Shown piece after piece: positions 24,647 to 32,808 of a stretch of 53,221 nt of DNA. The stretch's first letter is position 1, and every line of letters starts with the position of its first letter. The DNA is taken from NCBI GenBank assembly GCA_003644505.1, contig QNCM01000006.1, positions 1 through 53,221 of the forward strand, read 5' to 3'. Below the pieces are notes generated by a model. The model was not told the DNA's origin and searched no databases. It saw nothing but the letters and a program-made list of their open reading frames with translations. Origin of the DNA: Candidatus Makaraimicrobium thalassicum (GTDB taxonomy: Bacteria > Omnitrophota > Gorgyraeia > Tantalellales > Tantalellaceae). The translations under genes and the position numbers were made by a program.

Positions 24647-25138
24647 ATGAAGAACTATAAGTACTGTCCGATGTGCGGGACCTCCCTGGAGTGGGATCAT
24701 GTGGACGGCCGCAGAAGGCTGGCCTGCGGAGAGTGCGGCTGGATCGATTACCGCAACCCCCTTCCTGTGATAGCCTGTCTTGTCTCCAACCGCAAGGGAG
24801 AACTTCTTCTGATAAAAAGGGGCATCGCGCCCTGTAAAGGAGCGTGGGCCCTGCCGGGCGGCTTTATGGAGATGGATGAAACACCGCAGGAAGCCGGTCA
24901 GCGCGAATTACGCGAGGAGACCGGACTGGAAGGCATGGCCGGCCGCCTGGTAGGCCTTCATACGCAGGAAAGCCCGAGGTACGGCTCCGTACTGGTCTCC
25001 GGCATAGAGTTCACCGTTAAAAACGAGAACATTGTCACAGGTGACGACGCCGCGGACGCGAAATTCATGCCCCCAAAAGATTTTCCTGATATCCCCTTTG
25101 CAAGCCACCGTAAACTGATCGAAGAATTTCTCAAATAG
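24647..25138 (+). CDS. Nudix hydrolase with N-terminal zinc ribbon
   Basis: A 163-aa protein. Residues about 5-28 form a zinc ribbon (CPMCG...CGECG). The Nudix box GGFMEMDETPQEAGQRELRE continues with ETGLE and carries the catalytic glutamates. It should cleave a nucleoside-diphosphate-linked compound; the zinc ribbon recalls NudC/NADH pyrophosphatase-like and related short family members. ATG 24647 is chosen because upstream codons run into hairpin B and add no family sequence; its ribosome-binding site is weak. Confidence 0.88.
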   Translation: MKNYKYCPMCGTSLEWDHVDGRRRLACGECGWIDYRNPLPVIACLVSNRKGELLLIKRGIAPCKGAWALPGGFMEMDETPQEAGQRELREETGLEGMAGRLVGLHTQESPRYGSVLVSGIEFTVKNENIVTGDDAADAKFMPPKDFPDIPFASHRKLIEEFLK

Positions 25139-25192
25139 TTATACCCATAGTATTAGATATCACAAAAGTTTAGCTGGGGACGCTGCGAGAGA

Positions 25193-25356
25193 GGTTTGGA
25201 TTATCCCTACCAGGAACGTAAGATGTGCTCCAGCGGCACGGCTTACTACGAAACGGCCTCGCAAATCCGCCTCTGCCTTTTATTTTGTATTATCAGGATT
25301 TGGCGGATACCAAGCTTGCTCGGCCATTTAATGTCCTGTCCGGAATAATCCAAACC
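25193..25356. repeat. Large imperfect stem-loop element in a 459-nt gene-free gap
   Basis: GGTTTGGATTAT (25193-25204) pairs exactly with ATAATCCAAACC (25345-25356). Inner arms with GGCC and ATCCGCC on the left match GGCGGAT and GGCC on the right around a bulge. A short direct repeat AAAAGTTTAG lies on both sides (25164-25173 and 25387-25396), as left by some mobile elements. No ORF is seen inside. The rest of the gap up to 25510 shows nothing I can assign. Confidence 0.7.
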
Positions 25357-25518
25357 TTTCTTAGGCAAAGTTAGCCTATCATTAGTAAAAGTTTAGACTG
25401 CGGAAGAAGGTTAGACAAAACTATTGTCCAAAGTATTGTTATAGCAAAACGGATACCGGTGACTGGTCAGGCTGTCAGCGTCTTTTTTCAGTTAAACTGG
25501 CATTAATATTAAAGCTTT

Positions 25519-25548
25519 TTGAAAAGCAGAACTGTTACAGAATATACG
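25519..25548 (+). promoter_or_regulatory. Candidate promoter of the biotin operon
   Basis: TTGAAA (25519-25524) and TATACG (25543-25548) are 18 nt apart. The start site would be near 25555, placing the BirA operator directly downstream over the initiation region. Confidence 0.5.
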
Positions 25549-25563
25549 GTTCGTTTGCTTGTA

Positions 25564-25597
25564 ATTGTAAACGAAAGATGTTAAACTTGTTTACAAT
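25564..25597 (+). promoter_or_regulatory. BirA operator of the biotin operon
   Basis: ATTGTAAAC (25564-25572), a 16-nt spacer and GTTTACAAT (25589-25597) form the inverted repeat TTGTAAAC-N16-GTTTACAA, matching the known BirA consensus. Biotinylated BirA bound here should block transcription when biotin is plentiful. The right half-site ends directly against the bioB ATG. Confidence 0.9.
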
Positions 25598-26518
25598 ATG
25601 AACGTCATCGAGGCTGAAGATATCTTATCCATGCCCATGGAAGAGCTTCTTGTGGCCGCCGGCAGGGCGCGCCGTGAAGGTGTCGGGAGGCATATAGAGC
25701 TTTGCGGGATAATCAATGCCAAATCCGGCGCGTGCAGTGAAGACTGCAGATTCTGCGCGCAGTCGGCTCATTACCGCACGAATATCCCGGAATATCCGTT
25801 GAAGAGCAGGGACAGGATCGTCGCGGCGGCCAGGGCGGCCCAAAAGAACGGCGCCGAACGGTTCGGTATCGTGACAAGCGGCAGGGGGCTCACCCGGAAG
25901 GAAGTGACGGCTGTCGCCGACGCGATCCGGGAGATCCGGAAGGAAACCGGCATATTACCATGCGCCTCACTCGGCGCGCTTGACGCGGACTCGTTCGCTG
26001 TTCTGAAAGATGCCGGTCTCACGCGCTATCATCACAATATCGAGACCTCCGAACGTTACTATCCCTTTATTGTGTCCACACACGGTTACATGGAAAGGAT
26101 TAAAACCATAGAAAGGGCGAAAGGAGCGGCTTTAGAGATATGCTCCGGCGGGATACTCGGCATGGGCGAGACGTGGCAGGACCGCGTCGATATGGCTTTT
26201 GTTCTGAAAAAACTCGGCGTGGATTCCGTCCCTTTGAATTTTCTCATTCCCATAAAAGGAACACCTTTGGAGAATGCCGGTAATATCTCCCCTCTGGAAG
26301 CTCTACGGGTGATAGCGCTTTTCCGTATCATTCTCAGGGATAAAGCGGTGAAGGTCATTGCGGGCAGGGAGTCGGTTCTAAAGGGTTTTCAGGCTCTGAT
26401 GTATACCGCCGGCGCCAACGGCATGATGGTCGGAGGATATCTTACTACCAGCGGCCGGCCGCCGGACGAAGATCGTGCCATGATAGAGGAAATAAAAAAG
26501 ATATGGAACGAAGAATAA
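25598..26518 (+). CDS. bioB: Biotin synthase
   Basis: A 306-aa radical SAM enzyme that inserts sulfur into dethiobiotin. The radical cluster cysteines are C46, C50 and C53 (CSEDCRFCAQ); NAKSGAC before them and EICSGGILGMGE further on are typical. ATG 25598 touches the BirA operator and has no visible Shine-Dalgarno sequence. A downstream ATG at 25631 has none either, so initiation may be unusual. It overlaps bioF by 16 nt. Confidence 0.96.
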   Translation: MNVIEAEDILSMPMEELLVAAGRARREGVGRHIELCGIINAKSGACSEDCRFCAQSAHYRTNIPEYPLKSRDRIVAAARAAQKNGAERFGIVTSGRGLTRKEVTAVADAIREIRKETGILPCASLGALDADSFAVLKDAGLTRYHHNIETSERYYPFIVSTHGYMERIKTIERAKGAALEICSGGILGMGETWQDRVDMAFVLKKLGVDSVPLNFLIPIKGTPLENAGNISPLEALRVIALFRIILRDKAVKVIAGRESVLKGFQALMYTAGANGMMVGGYLTTSGRPPDEDRAMIEEIKKIWNEE

Positions 26519-27663
26519 ACAGTATCCTCAAAGAAAGACAGCAGGAAGGCCTGCTCAGGCGCCTTGCGACGGTGTCTCCTCTCGGCAGCGGGAAGATACG
26601 GGTAGGCGGACGTAAATACATCAACCTTTCCTCAAACGATTATCTCGGATTATCCTCCCATCCTGAACTGGCCAGGGCAGCGCTGGCGGCCCTTTCTCCG
26701 GTTGTCGGGTCTTCCGCATCCAGGCTTATGAGCGGCAGCACGCGGTTGCATCATGTGCTTGAGGACAGGATAGCGGGTTTCAAGGGAAAGGAAGCCGCTC
26801 TCGTCTTTAATTCCGGGTATCAGGCGAATGTCGGCATTATAAGCGCGCTTTGCGGGAAAGACGACTGTATTTTTTCCGACAGGCTGAACCATGCAAGTAT
26901 AGTTGACGGTATCCGCCTTTCCGGCGCCCGGCTTTTCCGGTTCAGGCACAATGACACTGATCACCTTGAAGAACTGCTGTGCCGGGAGAGAAACCGGCAC
27001 AGGGGAGCGCTTATCCTCACGGAAACGGTTTTCAGTATGGACGGGGACATCGCCCCGGTCGGAAGGATCTCCCAACTAAAAAAAAAACATAATTGCATGT
27101 TCATGGTCGATGAGGCGCATGCGACCGGTATATTCGGGGCCTGCGGCGGCGGCGTGCTCGAGGCGGAAGGCGTGACCGGCGGAGCCGATATTATCATGGG
27201 CACGTTCAGTAAGGCGCTCGGCGGGTTCGGTTCTTACGCGGCGACATCCCGGACATTACGGGATTATCTGGTCAATACCTGCCGCAGTTTTATTTATTCC
27301 ACGTCCCTGCCTCCTTCGATAATAGCGGCCGATCTTGCCGCTCTGGAGCTGATAAAGCGGGAACCTCACCGCCGGGAGACACTTCTGTCGAATGCCTGTT
27401 ATTTCAGGGCCGGGCTGAAAAAGAAAGGGTTCCATGTCAGGGGTGATTCCCAGATCGTCCCGATAATAGTGGGGGAGAATAAAGAGGCCGTTAGGGTCAG
27501 CGAATTCCTGAAAGGGAAAGGCTACTGGGTCACGCCGGTAAGGCCCCCGACGGTTCCCCACGGGCAGGCGCGGCTCCGGATATCCTTGACCTTTGATCAT
27601 ACTCCGGGCGGCTTGGAAAAATTCATAAAAGATATAAGCGGCTATGGACAAAAGAATCATTAA
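26503..27663 (+). CDS. bioF: 8-amino-7-oxononanoate synthase
   Basis: A 386-aa PLP enzyme that condenses pimeloyl-thioester with L-alanine. The PLP lysine is K237 (GTFSKALGGFG). Substrate-loop and family blocks NDYLGLSSHPEL, GSTRLHHVLE and VDEAHATGIFG are present. It starts inside bioB and ends 20 nt into bioC, so the operon is translationally coupled. Confidence 0.95.
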   Translation: MERRINSILKERQQEGLLRRLATVSPLGSGKIRVGGRKYINLSSNDYLGLSSHPELARAALAALSPVVGSSASRLMSGSTRLHHVLEDRIAGFKGKEAALVFNSGYQANVGIISALCGKDDCIFSDRLNHASIVDGIRLSGARLFRFRHNDTDHLEELLCRERNRHRGALILTETVFSMDGDIAPVGRISQLKKKHNCMFMVDEAHATGIFGACGGGVLEAEGVTGGADIIMGTFSKALGGFGSYAATSRTLRDYLVNTCRSFIYSTSLPPSIIAADLAALELIKREPHRRETLLSNACYFRAGLKKKGFHVRGDSQIVPIIVGENKEAVRVSEFLKGKGYWVTPVRPPTVPHGQARLRISLTFDHTPGGLEKFIKDISGYGQKNH

Positions 27664-28414
27664 CGGTAATTTTTCGAAGAACGCAAAGAGCTACGATGAC
27701 CATGCTGCTGTTCAGAGCAGGTGCGCTGAAAGGCTGATCGAGCTTATCAGGGGAGAGCGTTTTTCGCGTATACTCGAGATCGGGTGCGGAACGGGAATAT
27801 ATACCCGGTTGCTGCGGGATAAATACGGAGATGCGGAGATGACCGCGCTCGATATTTCAGAAGACATGATAGGTGTCGCCCGGAAAAAGTTCCCGGCCGG
27901 TGACGTAAGTTTCAGGGTTGCCGACGGGGAACAGATGGCAATGGACGGGAAAGCCGATCTGATCACTTCTAACGCGAGCTTTCAGTGGTTCGAGGATCTA
28001 TGCGGGACCCTCGAGCTTTTTGCTGAAGCCCTGGCTGACGGCGGGGTGCTGTGTTTTTCCATGTACGGACCGGAGACCTTTAAGGAATTCAGGGATGTGC
28101 TGGAATCTCATTTCGGACGGCACCGCCGGTTGAGTTCCAGCCGGTTCATTTGCCGTGAAGAGATGGAGATCATCCTGGCGAAATATTTTAAGAGATTTGA
28201 GCTGGCGGAGGAGCGTTTCACTGCGGATTTTTCCTCGATCTGGGATTTTTTGCGGGACGTCAAACACAGCGGAAGCCGGGGAGAGGGGCTTGAAAACGAT
28301 CTCTTTCTGGGCAGGGATGCGATAAGGGAGATGGAAAAGACCTATATCGAAAAATTCAACAGGATCGTCGCGACGCACCACGTATATTTTTGTAAAGCGC
28401 GGAAAGTGGGTTAG
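27644..28414 (+). CDS. bioC: Malonyl-ACP O-methyltransferase
   Basis: A 256-aa SAM-dependent methyltransferase that caps malonyl-thioester so that fatty-acid enzymes can build pimelate. Motif I is ILEIGCGTGIYTRLL, and FSKNAKSYDDHA at the N-terminus and ITSNASFQWFEDL are typical of BioC. No bioH or bioG esterase is in the window, so ester cleavage must be done elsewhere. A perfect palindrome begins right after its stop codon. Confidence 0.92.
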   Translation: MDKRIINGNFSKNAKSYDDHAAVQSRCAERLIELIRGERFSRILEIGCGTGIYTRLLRDKYGDAEMTALDISEDMIGVARKKFPAGDVSFRVADGEQMAMDGKADLITSNASFQWFEDLCGTLELFAEALADGGVLCFSMYGPETFKEFRDVLESHFGRHRRLSSSRFICREEMEIILAKYFKRFELAEERFTADFSSIWDFLRDVKHSGSRGEGLENDLFLGRDAIREMEKTYIEKFNRIVATHHVYFCKARKVG

Positions 28415-28415
28415 C

Positions 28416-28457
28416 TTCCGATCCCGCATCGGAACCAGTTCCGATGCGGGATCGGAA
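28416..28457. repeat. Perfect 19-bp palindrome between bioC and bioDA
   Basis: Arms 28416-28434 and 28439-28457 are exact inverted repeats around the loop ccag. The arms begin TTCC and end GGAA like other elements in the window, and each arm itself begins TTCCGAT and ends ATCGGAA. It starts 2 nt after the bioC stop and lies 22 nt before bioDA. It may be an mRNA-stabilising hairpin or a mobile palindrome. Confidence 0.92.
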
Positions 28458-28479
28458 TACCCCTCTTGGAGCCGAAAAT

Positions 28480-30615
28480 ATGACCAACTCGATTTTTATA
28501 ACAGGGACCGGGACCGGCGTCGGCAAGACGCTTGTTACCGGTCTTCTGGGGCGGTTGCTTACGGAAAAAGGCAAAAAGGTCATTACGCAGAAGTGGGTTC
28601 AGACAGGATGTGCCGGAGTTTCTGAGGATATCGCCGCCCATATGAGAGTTATCGGTTGTGGCGATAAATATTTCGGGAGCTATCGTTCAGACATGGCGCC
28701 GTATGTGCTGAAGTTCCCGTCATCACCGCATCTGGCGGCTTCCATTGAAAAGGAACGCATTGATCCCGGCCGCATAGAACGGTCATTCCGGCGCCTTGCG
28801 CGGGATTTTGACGTTGTCATTGTTGAAGGGACAGGCGGGCTCATGGTCCCGATAGACGAGGGAACCGTGATAGCGGATATCGCGGAAAAACTCTGCCTGA
28901 ACACCCTGATCGTCGCTGAAAACAGGCTGGGCGTTATAAACCAGACGCTCCTGACAGTGGAATCCTTGAGAAAAAGAAAACTGAGGATAGTTGGTATAAT
29001 ATTCAACCGTCTCTCAGAAAGCGGGGACGACCTGATCCTCAAGGATAACATGCGGATCGTGGGGAAACTTACAGGTGAGGAGATCCTGGGTGAACTCGAA
29101 TATAACCGTGATACAGATGCCCTTTACGGGAAGTTCCGGCCGGCCGGGGAGAGGATATTTGAGAGGTTAACCCCTTCCACTCCGGGAGTAGCCACTCCGG
29201 GAGTAGCCACTCCGGGAGTAGCCACTCCGGGAGTAGCCACTTCCGGAGTGGAAGAGGGTAGCTTGATCCAGAGGGATATGAAGTATATCTGGCATCCGTA
29301 TACCCAGATGAAAGACTGCGAGTCTCTGCCCCCGGTTCCTGTTGCGAGAGCCGAGGGAGTCAAACTATACGACTATGACGGGAATTTTTACTATGATACT
29401 ATCTCCAGCTGGTGGTGCAATGTCCACGGGCACAACCACCCTGTCATCAAATCCGCCATAAAAAGACAGCTGGATACCGTCCAGCATATCCTTTTCGCGG
29501 GATTCACGCACAGGCCGGCAGTGGAACTGGCGGAGAGGCTTGTGGGGATAACCCCGCGAAATCTTACTAAAGTGTTTTATTCCGATAATGGCTCCACCGC
29601 CGTGGAAGTAGCGCTGAAAATGTCGTTCCAGTACTGGCAGAATACAGGGAAAGAGGGAAAGACGCGTTTTCTTTCACTTGATATGGCATATCACGGTGAC
29701 ACTGTGGGGGCTATGAGCGTAAGCGGCGTTGATCTGTTCAACAGGAGATTCAAACCCTTGTTTTTCAAGGCTTTTAAGGTGCCGACCCCGTATTGTTACC
29801 GCTGTCCGTTCGGGAAGAAAAGAGGCGAATGCGCGCTGGAGTGCCTGCGGCAGGCGGAGGAGATATTAAGACACAACGCGGACAGGATCTCCGCTATAGT
29901 GATAGAACCTGTGCTGATGGGAGCGGCCGGCATGATCGTTTATCCGCTTGAGTATCTAAAAGGCATTTGGGATCTCTCCCGGAAATACAACGTGCATCTG
30001 ATAGCGGATGAGATCGCCACGGGTTTCGGGAGAACAGGAAAAATGTTCGCGTGTGAACATGCGGAGATAGAGCCTGATTTCATGTGCCTTTCCAAAGGGA
30101 TAACGTCGGGATACCTGCCCATGGGGGCCACGCTTACCACTGAGGAGGTATATAAGGCGTTCTATGACGATTACGGTAAATTGAAGACATTTTTTCACGG
30201 GCACACTTTTACCGGTAACCCGGTATCCTGCGCGGCCGCGGTCGCCAGCATTGATCTCTTCGGGACGGAAGGTACACTGGAGAAGGTGCCGGAGATAAAC
30301 TCAAGACTGGGGTCATTTCTGCGGGAGATGTCAGCGCTTTCCATAGTGGGGGACACGAGGGGTATCGGCGCGGTGGGCGCGATGGAGCTGGTCAAGGACA
30401 AGAGGACCAGGGAACCTTTCGGTCCGGACGAAAGGATCGGGATGGAAGTCTACGAGATGGGGCTTAAGAAAAAGCTGCTTTTTCGTCCGCTCGGCAACGT
30501 TATTTATTTTTTTCTTCCTTTGTGCGTGGGACGGGACGAAATGGATGATATATTCCAGAAGGCGGCCGATGTTATTCATTCAGCTTCCCAAAACCGTGGT
30601 TTTCCTGTAAAATAG
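28480..30615 (+). CDS. bioDA: Fused dethiobiotin synthetase / DAPA aminotransferase
   Basis: A 711-aa bifunctional protein. Residues 1-230 are BioD: P-loop GTGTGVGKT (9-17), TQKWVQTG around the substrate lysine, and EGTGGLMVPID. Residues about 267-711 are BioA: WHPYTQM, WWCNVHGHNHP, the PLP lysine K539 (SKGITSGYLP) and HGHTFTGNP. It makes DAPA from the oxononanoate product and then dethiobiotin. The link (about residues 232-258) is repeats of TPGVA encoded by a palindromic DNA element. ATG 28480 with GGAG upstream is the start. BioD-BioA fusions exist (plants have one), but this linker origin is unusual. Confidence 0.95.
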   Translation: MTNSIFITGTGTGVGKTLVTGLLGRLLTEKGKKVITQKWVQTGCAGVSEDIAAHMRVIGCGDKYFGSYRSDMAPYVLKFPSSPHLAASIEKERIDPGRIERSFRRLARDFDVVIVEGTGGLMVPIDEGTVIADIAEKLCLNTLIVAENRLGVINQTLLTVESLRKRKLRIVGIIFNRLSESGDDLILKDNMRIVGKLTGEEILGELEYNRDTDALYGKFRPAGERIFERLTPSTPGVATPGVATPGVATPGVATSGVEEGSLIQRDMKYIWHPYTQMKDCESLPPVPVARAEGVKLYDYDGNFYYDTISSWWCNVHGHNHPVIKSAIKRQLDTVQHILFAGFTHRPAVELAERLVGITPRNLTKVFYSDNGSTAVEVALKMSFQYWQNTGKEGKTRFLSLDMAYHGDTVGAMSVSGVDLFNRRFKPLFFKAFKVPTPYCYRCPFGKKRGECALECLRQAEEILRHNADRISAIVIEPVLMGAAGMIVYPLEYLKGIWDLSRKYNVHLIADEIATGFGRTGKMFACEHAEIEPDFMCLSKGITSGYLPMGATLTTEEVYKAFYDDYGKLKTFFHGHTFTGNPVSCAAAVASIDLFGTEGTLEKVPEINSRLGSFLREMSALSIVGDTRGIGAVGAMELVKDKRTREPFGPDERIGMEVYEMGLKKKLLFRPLGNVIYFFLPLCVGRDEMDDIFQKAADVIHSASQNRGFPVK
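29175..29253. repeat. In-frame palindromic element with 15-nt repeats in bioDA
   Basis: The unit gccactccgggagta repeats with period 15, four copies of the core CTCCGGGAG in all. The ends TTCCACTCCGG (29175-29185) and CCGGAGTGGAA (29243-29253) are inverted copies. Because 15 is a multiple of three, the element is translated as TPGVATPGVA and so on. It coincides with the junction of the BioD and BioA domains. Confidence 0.92.
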
Positions 30616-30646
30616 TCGGGTATTCATTACAAACTGGAGGGGACAT

Positions 30647-31171
30647 ATGGGGGTCAGATCCGGCAGGGGGGACAAGGGTTTTACGGACCTTTTGTTCCAG
30701 AAGCGTATAAGCAAGGACAGCGCCGATATCCGCGCTATAGGAGATCTGGATGAGCTCAACTGTTATCTCGGCCTGGTCAAGAGCGTGTTGAGGCCCCGAA
30801 AAGACAAGACCACCATTGAGAAGATCCAGCGCGCGGTTTCCGCGATCGCTTCCGAAATAGCGGTCGGCACCGAAAAGAAGCAGAAACTTGGGCCGCTCTT
30901 AAAAAAAGAAGACGCCGACTGGGTCAAGAGCGTCGTTTATCAGCTGGAAGGCAAAGTAAAGCCGGAAAGCTGTTTCAGTCTTCCAGGGAACGGGGAGCTT
31001 TCCGCTTTTCTGGACATCGCCAGGGCAGTCGCGAGGAGGGCGGAACGCAGTGTCGTGGGATTGTCCCGGAAAGAGAAGATCAAGAACGACTATATACTGC
31101 CGTACCTGAACTGCATATCGGACATACTGTTTATCATGGCCAGAGAGAAAGCCAGGGGGAAAAAGAAATAA
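30647..31171 (+). CDS. Cob(I)alamin adenosyltransferase, PduO type
   Basis: A 174-aa trimeric helical enzyme that makes adenosylcobalamin from cob(I)alamin and ATP. The N-terminal ATP loop RSGRGDKGFTD, GDLDELNCYLG, ARAVARRAERSV and YLNCISDILFIMAR are diagnostic. A good GGAGG precedes ATG 30647, 31 nt after bioDA. It may be read with the biotin operon, although the pathways are not directly linked. Confidence 0.92.
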   Translation: MGVRSGRGDKGFTDLLFQKRISKDSADIRAIGDLDELNCYLGLVKSVLRPRKDKTTIEKIQRAVSAIASEIAVGTEKKQKLGPLLKKEDADWVKSVVYQLEGKVKPESCFSLPGNGELSAFLDIARAVARRAERSVVGLSRKEKIKNDYILPYLNCISDILFIMAREKARGKKK

Positions 31172-31175
31172 GTGG

Positions 31176-31227
31176 GGGGTCAGGTCTACACATTTACATT
31201 TTTTTGTAAATGTGTAGACCTGACCCC
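31176..31227. repeat. Perfect 23-bp palindrome, left of lpdA
   Basis: GGGGTCAGGTCTACACATTT plus ACA (31176-31198) is exactly inverted at 31205-31227, with a loop of six T. The same arm sequence recurs at 32694-32766, on the other side of the lpdA gene. It begins 5 nt after the adenosyltransferase stop and ends 8 nt before the lpdA start codon. Confidence 0.95.
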
Positions 31228-31235
31228 AATAGAAA

Positions 31236-32636
31236 ATGAAATACGATTATCTGGTGATCGGGAGCGGACCTGCGGGGCATGTGTCTGCGATAAGAGCGGC
31301 GCAGCTTGGACTACGGGTCGGGATTGTCGAGAAAGATATGGCCATGCTCGGCGGCGTGTGCCTTAATGAAGGCTGTATCCCGGCAAAATCACTCTATCAC
31401 AGCGCTAGGGTTCTTGACACTGTCAGAAGAAACCCTGATCTGTGCGGGCTTGAAGTGCGGCACGGCGGTATAGATATGGCCGGACTTGTCGAAAAAAGCA
31501 GAGAAACCGCCCGGCAGCTCCGGAACGGCCTTTCGTTCCTTTTTAAGAAGAACAGTGTTGATCTGATCATAGGCACAGCACGGTTCGTCGATAAAGAGAC
31601 TGTCCATGTGTCCGGCGAAAGCGGAGAGGCATCCAGAGTGAAAGCGGAAAAGTTCCTGATCGCCACCGGATCAGCTCCCAGGCCTTTGCCCGGGATACCT
31701 TTTGACCGCGAACGTGTGATAACAAGCTCCCAGGGGATCCGTCTGGAGAAGACACCGGAAAAGATGCTGATAGTGGGAGGCGGAGCCATAGGCACGGAAT
31801 TCGCGTCCTTTTTCAATACCATCGGAACCGGGGTTTCGATAGTCGAGATCGAGGATTCGCTTCTTCCCGCTGAAGACAGAGAGGTATCGAAGCGGATGCG
31901 ATCGATTTTTAAACAGAAGAACATAGAAACCCTTGTCTCAAGCCGGGTAAAAAAAGTGTCAGTCGAATCCGGCGCTGTGGCGGTAACGATCGAGGGTCCG
32001 GACGGGGAAACGACAGAAAAATACGGGCTCCTTCTGGTGTCTGTCGGACGTATCCCTTCCACTTCCGGCCTGGGCCTGGAGAAGATTGGGGTGGCTACGG
32101 ATGACAAAGGATTTATCCCGGTGGATGAGAGGATGCGGACGAACGCGGAAAATGTTTATGCGGCCGGCGATGTTTTGCGCACACCCATGCTGGCGCATCT
32201 GGCTTATGCCGAAGGAGAAATAGCAGCGGAAACAGCCGCGGGTCAAACGTCTGATCCGATCGATTACAGTTCTGTCCCGAACGCCGTATATTCCGAAGTC
32301 CAGGCGGCAAGCGTGGGCATGACCGAGGAAAAAGCGAGATCGGAGGGCATCGATTTTAGGGTCGGGAAACAGTTCTTTAAAAGCAATGGAAGGGCTGCGG
32401 TCAATTCACAGACGGAAGGTTTTATAAAGATCATTGCGGATAGAGATACCGGAGGCCTGCTTGGGGTCCATATAATAGGGTATGAAGCTGCTGAGTCGAT
32501 CCACGAGTTTGTTGTTGCCAAGAAAGCGGGGCTTTCCGTGGGAGATATCGCAAAGACGATACACGCGCATCCCACGTTCTCGGAAACGGCTGCCGAAGCG
32601 TGCAGAGCGGTTTTTGGGGAGGCAATACACGGCTGA
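31236..32636 (+). CDS. lpdA: Dihydrolipoyl dehydrogenase
   Basis: A 466-aa FAD disulfide oxidoreductase that reoxidises dihydrolipoyl groups of 2-oxo-acid dehydrogenases or the glycine cleavage system. The FAD motif is GSGPAGHVSA, the redox disulfide C42-C47 lies in GGVCLNEGCIPAKS, the NAD motif is GGGAIGTEFAS and the catalytic His-Glu lies in HAHPTFSE. No acyltransferase partner gene is nearby. The gene is bracketed by two copies of one palindrome. Confidence 0.94.
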   Translation: MKYDYLVIGSGPAGHVSAIRAAQLGLRVGIVEKDMAMLGGVCLNEGCIPAKSLYHSARVLDTVRRNPDLCGLEVRHGGIDMAGLVEKSRETARQLRNGLSFLFKKNSVDLIIGTARFVDKETVHVSGESGEASRVKAEKFLIATGSAPRPLPGIPFDRERVITSSQGIRLEKTPEKMLIVGGGAIGTEFASFFNTIGTGVSIVEIEDSLLPAEDREVSKRMRSIFKQKNIETLVSSRVKKVSVESGAVAVTIEGPDGETTEKYGLLLVSVGRIPSTSGLGLEKIGVATDDKGFIPVDERMRTNAENVYAAGDVLRTPMLAHLAYAEGEIAAETAAGQTSDPIDYSSVPNAVYSEVQAASVGMTEEKARSEGIDFRVGKQFFKSNGRAAVNSQTEGFIKIIADRDTGGLLGVHIIGYEAAESIHEFVVAKKAGLSVGDIAKTIHAHPTFSETAAEACRAVFGEAIHG

Positions 32637-32693
32637 CAGCTGACCCCCACAAAAATCTTGCTATCAGCCGGTCGCGATAGTAACATATAAAGT

Positions 32694-32766
32694 GGGGTCA
32701 GGTCTACACATTTACATTTACAATTACCTTTTTAATGAAAAAATGTAAATGTGTAGACCTGACCCC
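32694..32766. repeat. Perfect 26-bp palindrome, right of lpdA
   Basis: Arms 32694-32719 and 32741-32766 are exact inverted repeats with a 21-nt loop. The first 23 bases of the arm equal those at 31176-31198. A GGGGTCAGGTCTACA-type motif occurs, as far as I recall, near REP-associated transposases in some genomes; I cannot check that here, and no transposase is in this window. Confidence 0.95.
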
Positions 32767-32808
32767 TATAAGACTAACACAATTGCAACCTGGCATCGAC
32801 AGAAACAT

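Noticed and set aside
25139-25597. A small gene in the 459-nt gap before bioB
   Set aside because: No ORF of useful length with a ribosome-binding site is present; the gap is explained by a stem-loop element, a promoter and the BirA operator.
29175-29253. CRISPR-like array in bioDA
   Set aside because: The units are 15 nt with no unique spacers and no cas genes are near; it is a translated tandem palindrome.
28480-30615. BioD-BioA fusion as an assembly or frameshift artefact
   Set aside because: The repeat linker is a multiple of three and both domains are complete and in one frame; an error would be unlikely to keep this. Copy number of the repeat could still be misassembled.
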